Assembly (NCBI GenBank): GCA_026413225.1
Contig: CM048552.1
Coordinates: 137,033,053-137,097,052, forward strand
Source: Otis tarda
Taxonomy: Eukaryota > Chordata > Aves > Otidiformes > Otididae
Direction of reading: 5' to 3'
DNA length: 64,000 bases
Below are positions 60,351 to 64,000 of the stretch, piece by piece (the first letter of the stretch is position 1; each line of letters begins with the position of its first letter). The notes beneath the pieces are model-generated. The model did not search any database and was not told where the DNA came from. It saw only the letters and a list, made by a program, of their open reading frames with translations. The position numbers and the translations under genes are program-made.

Positions 60351-63291
60351 TTCACATCAGAATTTGTATTTGAAAGAACTGCCTTCTAGTATATTATAGG
60401 ATAGAGGAAATCCTGATCAGTGGTTTAATGACTTCTGGTCTGAGTTGGTTTTGTGGTGGGTTTTTTTTCCCTCTTTTAATACGATACTGAAAAAGAACAT
60501 CCTAGACTTCCCTGCATGGTTTTGTGAAACATTTACTGGCATTGAAAACACTTTATGGATTCCAGCCACTACTGCAATATCTTTGATCTGAAACTGGGAC
60601 TACTCCAATAAACACATTTTCTGTGCATGATGCACTGTATTTCTTTTTCACCTGGTCTGTTTCATTTAAATGCTTTCCTCTCTGTACCTCGCTTTTAACT
60701 CTTTAATATTACTATTTTAAATGTTATGCTCTAACCAGTCCATATTGATTTTTCTCTGCTTCTTGAAACAGTGATATAAAGCAAGAAATAGTATAAAAAA
60801 TTTATTTGGAAGACATGAACAAAACTGACTTGAGATGAGAAGAAAAGTAGCCTAGATCTCTTGGGACTTGCTTTAGAAAGGTGTAAGGTAAATGCACTTT
60901 TCAGTAATTAATGTTACATTTTAAAGAACGTATTGCTGTAGCTAGAAGTCTCAGTGTTGGACAGAAGTGGTTCAGTAACCAGCATGATAAAACAGAATAA
61001 GGACATCAGGATTTGCTTCCAATAGTTTCAGGACAGGCACGGCGGCAAAACTGCATTCTAAATGTCAGAATAAATATTCCACGCTCAGAGACCATATCCA
61101 ACGTATGCAACACTGACCTATCAGTTACACCAGCCATTTGTCTACTGCATTCAGATTCTGGGTTTTAAAATGAGATGGTAATTACAAATCAAGGTTATCA
61201 AGCAACAAGTAAGGAACAAAAGAAACCTGCAGGAGAACAGTTAGACTTTTGAAAAGAAAAATTGCAATTCAGGAGCACAGCAGCCACCGATTTATTTCTT
61301 CTTGCCGTGATCCATTTTCACCTCAACAACAGAAGATTTCTTTCTAAGGGCTTCCAACAAAGGGTGAAATGTTTACATACACACAATCATCTATCAAGGA
61401 TAAAATAAGACATTTGGAAAAATGTTGAAGTGCCTTATACCAGGAAGGAAGACGTTCCCAATAACTTGCTTTCGTACTTCTAAATGAGGCAGGCATATTT
61501 TCCCATTCCAGTTACTTTCTAAACCCTTTCATCTTTTTGCTGACATCAATGCATTTTTTTCCACACTAAACTAGGAATTCAGTCAACAACAGACACTCAG
61601 ATGTGATTTATCTGACCAGATGCAGATGTTTACCTCCAAGTTGGATGTACATACATCTGGCTGTATTACCCAGCAAGGACTTAACAGGTGAAATTCATAT
61701 GGAAACTGGTACCTCGCTTCATAAGCTATGTTTCTATGCATGCTACAAGAGCCAAACCCTAAGATTGCCTCTTTCTTTGACTGTGAAAAGAGGTATGTGT
61801 GAGCAACCCAGGTATAAACGTTTTTATGGTAGACATCTCAAGTCAGATAGGATGAATCCCAATGACAGAGAGCGTACCCCAGCCAACAAATCTCATTCAA
61901 ACAAAATACACAGAGTTTTGCAGGATGGAGGGTAAAATCAGTGTTTTATCCAAATAGAAAAGTCTTCTTGTCCCTCTTCAGAGTTTTCCTACCTACTGTG
62001 CCCCAGGGACAAGGGCAAGAAAAATCAATACATTACAGTTACCTTCTATCGAACTTTCAATCTTTGAAGCTATGGTCCTTATTTTCCACCTTTCTGACAA
62101 GGTAGTGATACTACGCTCATGCAACTGCACGTTTGACCATAAAGCTCCAACAAAACAGCCTACCATTTATTTCAGGTTTTGTTTGTCTTTTGCATTAAAG
62201 ATATATTAGTATCAAATAAATCCCAATAGCTAAGAGACATTTTGCCTTCTGGGACACTGCTGCTATTGCTGGCTCCCCCTTGGAGGCATGCCTGCATCCT
62301 TTCTGTTAGTATTCCCAAACGTGCTGCCTTTTAAGCTTTTTCCCTCTTTTACCACGTTTGACAGCACTGTCTCCATTTCAGCCTCAGTGCATTAGCGAGG
62401 TTGTCTTGCACAATACAGTGAATTTCTGTCTGGTGTGGGGATATTTCCTGGGTAAAACATATGATGATTTGTCATTCAGGCTGTGCTGCAAATTTGAAGG
62501 CTTTTATTACACCTGACAGCTGTTGAAAAGGGCGGCTGGGAGTAGGGAAGAGCTGCCTGGTGTCCCAGGCTGGCTCGTGCTGGAGGGAGCGGCCCCGATG
62601 CCGGTTGTACACGTGTGGCCACATGCCACTCCCGGCTGCTCCAGGGTTGTGGTGGTCCCATCACGCAGAGCTCCTGCGCCCACTGCCCCTGTGCCCTTTA
62701 ATTTCATGTAGGGTAATGCATTAAACTAGGATTCCCTTCTGAACAAGGCAGGGAGAAGTGGGAAGTACTCTGGGCTGTTTTCAAAAAGGCAGCCGCCTTT
62801 CAAATGCAATCAGCCCCAGATTTTTAAGATCACGGTTCACATGCTAGGTCCTTGTTAGAGGGTAACCATTTTGCCCTTTTTTCAAAGTAGGAAAGAATAA
62901 TCCAAGCACAAATTCTTAATTTTACTGTATAGTAAGGCAGCTATAAATATAACACCATTCTAAATGACAGCTTTAATTCTTTTCACCCAATACTTTTTTC
63001 TTCCTCTGCCCTAACTCACAGGATGAAGCTCATATCTCTGAAAAATATGCTTGCTGATATATGCATTTGTGGGAAAATACAGGTCCTTGGAATAGTATCT
63101 TTAGAATATACAGTGAAGCAATTGAGAAACTGCTGTTACTCTTACATATCTCCTCTGGAATACATTTACCTCTTCATGCACAACTGCTTTCATATGCATT
63201 TCTTGTGATCTTGATTTTGATTTAATTAATTTATTCTCTGTTCAAAAAACACGTAGACATTACCACCTGGCTGAGTCTTAATTTAAATATG

Positions 63292-63340
63292 TAGAATAGA
63301 ATAAAGCTGAACAGAACAAAATAGAATAGAACAGAATGAG
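63292..63340. repeat. Pentameric AATAG/GAACA-type microsatellite
   Basis: Imperfect five-base units (GAATA, GAACA, AATAG) repeated about nine times with a few interruptions. Confidence 0.75.
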
Positions 63341-64000
63341 TATGTCAATGTAATTAATATAGGATATTCTAGCATTTATTACTTTTTTAAAGTAATACTT
63401 CACATATTTTAGCTTTTTTTCTGTGACTATAATGGATAAAATAATATTTTAATCTTTTTTAAAAAATATGCATATTGAATGATTTCAAGACATTTATAAG
63501 TAGTGTGAATTATCGTGAGATCTCTCAGAAATTGTGAAAGTTGGCAATACTGTTTAGACTACCAAGATCTGACTAATTTTTTGCAAATGGTAAGAAACAA
63601 GGCTCCCTCAGCCTTCTTTGTTTATTTAGAACAAGAAGCAACAAAAAACCTCAATTATTTTTAATGGTTTATACTGAACTTGTCTAAAAATGTTTCGAAA
63701 AACGGTATTTCTTTGAGAGCAGCAGTCTTATTCCTAAATCCTTTGTCTGGATGACAGTGCTTGGTGACAAAGAGTTTTTGCAAACATTGGAAAAATAAGG
63801 TTTTGGCCTTCTTTTGAATGGTGTCTATAAACTGGAGTCTTTGCTCAGCTGATTTTTGTCTGATCAGACTTTGTCTGGTCTCCCTCTGCATTCAGGGGAG
63901 GGAAATAATCACCTCCAGGCAAATCCTCTCATGTCAGCTAAAATGCCTTCTCTGGGTGCCCACGTGTCTCCACGGAGGGTGCCTTGATGAATACTGAGAA

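Larger units (their letters stand above)
50666..64000. other. Unique non-coding stretch with simple repeats
   Basis: Over 13 kb without a recognisable gene or dated transposon. It contains the 23-A run at 53248-53270, a 12-bp inverted repeat with arms at 57418-57429 and 57517-57528, the T-rich tract at 60295-60350 and the pentamer tract at 63292-63340. A GC-richer patch at about 62520-62700 gives opposing open frames without domains. The last open frame (minus, 63661-63891) has no family resemblance I recognise. Confidence 0.5.

Noticed and set aside
1-64000. tRNA, rRNA, known microRNA or CRISPR arrays
   Set aside because: No cloverleaf with A and B boxes, no rRNA-like block, no microRNA seed-and-stem that I recognise, and no regularly spaced repeat array on either strand by reading.

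Overview
The window looks like ordinary, AT-rich, gene-poor DNA from a bird, either intergenic or deep intronic. The best evidence is its repeats. Several CR1 LINE copies end in the avian ATTCTATG octamer tail, and there are two copies of one LTR family plus scattered older amniote relics (L3/CR1-like, L2, MIR-like). I found no host protein-coding gene, tRNA, rRNA or CRISPR array that I can support. Every long open frame either lies inside a retroelement, often antisense to it, or is a GC-rich or chance frame without recognisable domains. The species cannot be named from the sequence alone.

Layout. 1-4.2 kb: unique sequence. 4.2-5.0 kb: old L3/CR1-type LINE fragment (minus). 5.0-14.3 kb: unique sequence with a perfect 19-bp-arm hairpin at 7.4 kb and a GATA/CAGA-rich patch at 11.5 kb. 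14.3-16.7 kb: decayed CR1 (minus) that still shows the ORF1 coiled coil and GDSL-esterase start, joined by an internal deletion to a broken reverse transcriptase end. 18.6-18.8 kb: 226-bp mini-LTR (plus). 19.2-19.9 kb: L2-type LINE relic (plus). 22.7-24.1 kb: younger CR1 (minus) with a readable RT. 25.9-26.6 kb: short CR1 (plus). 26.6-35.3 kb: mostly unique. 35.35-36.24 kb: CR1 (plus) with an open 3' reading frame.

38.8-46.9 kb is the repeat-rich part: L3/CR1-type fragment (38.8, minus), diverged CR1 (40.5, minus), L3/CR1-type fragment (44.9, minus), a full solo LTR of 1,159 bp (45.18-46.34, minus), a CR1 tail (46.5, minus) and a MIR-like SINE (46.8, plus). 49.1 kb: possible ancient LINE. 50.5 kb: second MIR-like SINE. 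50.7-64 kb: mainly unique sequence with simple repeats.

Nothing here forms an operon or pathway. The story is layered transposon history: L2, MIR and L3 relics are oldest, then diverged CR1, then younger CR1 copies and the LTR insertions. The most informative observations are the mini-LTR, which matches the long LTR minus 932 bp between GGCTC repeats, and the CR1 relic that keeps part of ORF1, which most truncated copies lack. I found no convincing undescribed system. All family assignments are by eye against remembered consensus features, without any search.
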